5,498 nucleotides of DNA from CAYOKT01 sp964404605 (GTDB lineage Bacteria > Electryoneota > Electryoneia > Electryoneales > Electryoneaceae): NCBI GenBank assembly GCA_964404605.1, contig CAYOKT010000135.1, positions 1 to 5,498 of the forward strand, read 5' to 3'. Each line of letters starts with the position of its first letter. Positions within the stretch are counted from its first letter, which is position 1. Shown piece after piece: positions 5,481-5,498 of the stretch. A program made the translations under genes and the position numbers. The notes beneath the pieces were generated by a model that was not told the DNA's origin, searched no databases, and worked only from the letters and a program-made list of their open reading frames with translations.

Positions 5481-5498
5481 GTTATCTTCGGGACATGC

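Noticed and set aside
1..5498. CRISPR array, insertion sequence, attachment site or toxin-antitoxin genes
   Set aside because: I found no spaced direct repeats, transposase motifs, terminal inverted repeats or small toxin-antitoxin gene pairs on either strand.

Overview
The window is GC-rich bacterial chromosome with five genes, all of which I judge complete. Three things point to a Gram-negative, two-membrane organism: a signal-peptide-bearing beta-barrel protein ending in an aromatic residue, a lipobox lipoprotein, and another exported protein. From memory, the mature N-terminus of the barrel protein (GLGGIGLYITDDTNVF) and the lipoprotein's C-terminal domain recall proteins of FCB-group or related uncultured lineages. 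That placement is inference. No mobile element, CRISPR array, tRNA or rRNA lies inside the window.

Layout, left to right. Positions 29-514 (minus) encode a lipoprotein with a Gly-rich linker and a small beta-rich domain. Positions 613-1752 (minus) encode an outer-membrane beta-barrel-like protein that starts at TTG behind a strong Shine-Dalgarno. Between these two genes is a long stem-loop (546-589). Upstream of the barrel gene are a good sigma70-type promoter (1938-1966) and a roughly 180-nt leader rich in hairpins. Positions 2152-2895 (minus) encode a DnaQ-like (DEDDh) exonuclease-fold protein that carries an export signal and lacks the last catalytic Asp. A coding-like tail continues in frame past its stop (2071-2151), followed by a stem-loop. 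Positions 3007-3477 (minus) encode a TerB-family protein. Positions 3832-5391 (plus) encode a DEAD-box RNA helicase, divergent from terB across a gene-free stretch of about 350 bases. The last bases hold a boxA-like or -35-like element (5470-5480) that points to a transcription unit, possibly an rRNA operon, just past the right edge.

Functional picture. The barrel protein and lipoprotein form a plausible two-gene envelope unit transcribed from the 1938-1966 promoter. The exonuclease-like gene may have its own promoter carrying a 13-bp palindrome. The helicase is a housekeeping RNA-remodelling enzyme with no evident functional link to the minus-strand genes. The most unusual items are the exported exonuclease-fold protein with a degenerate active site and its post-stop coding-like tail. 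I did not find a convincing new multi-gene system.
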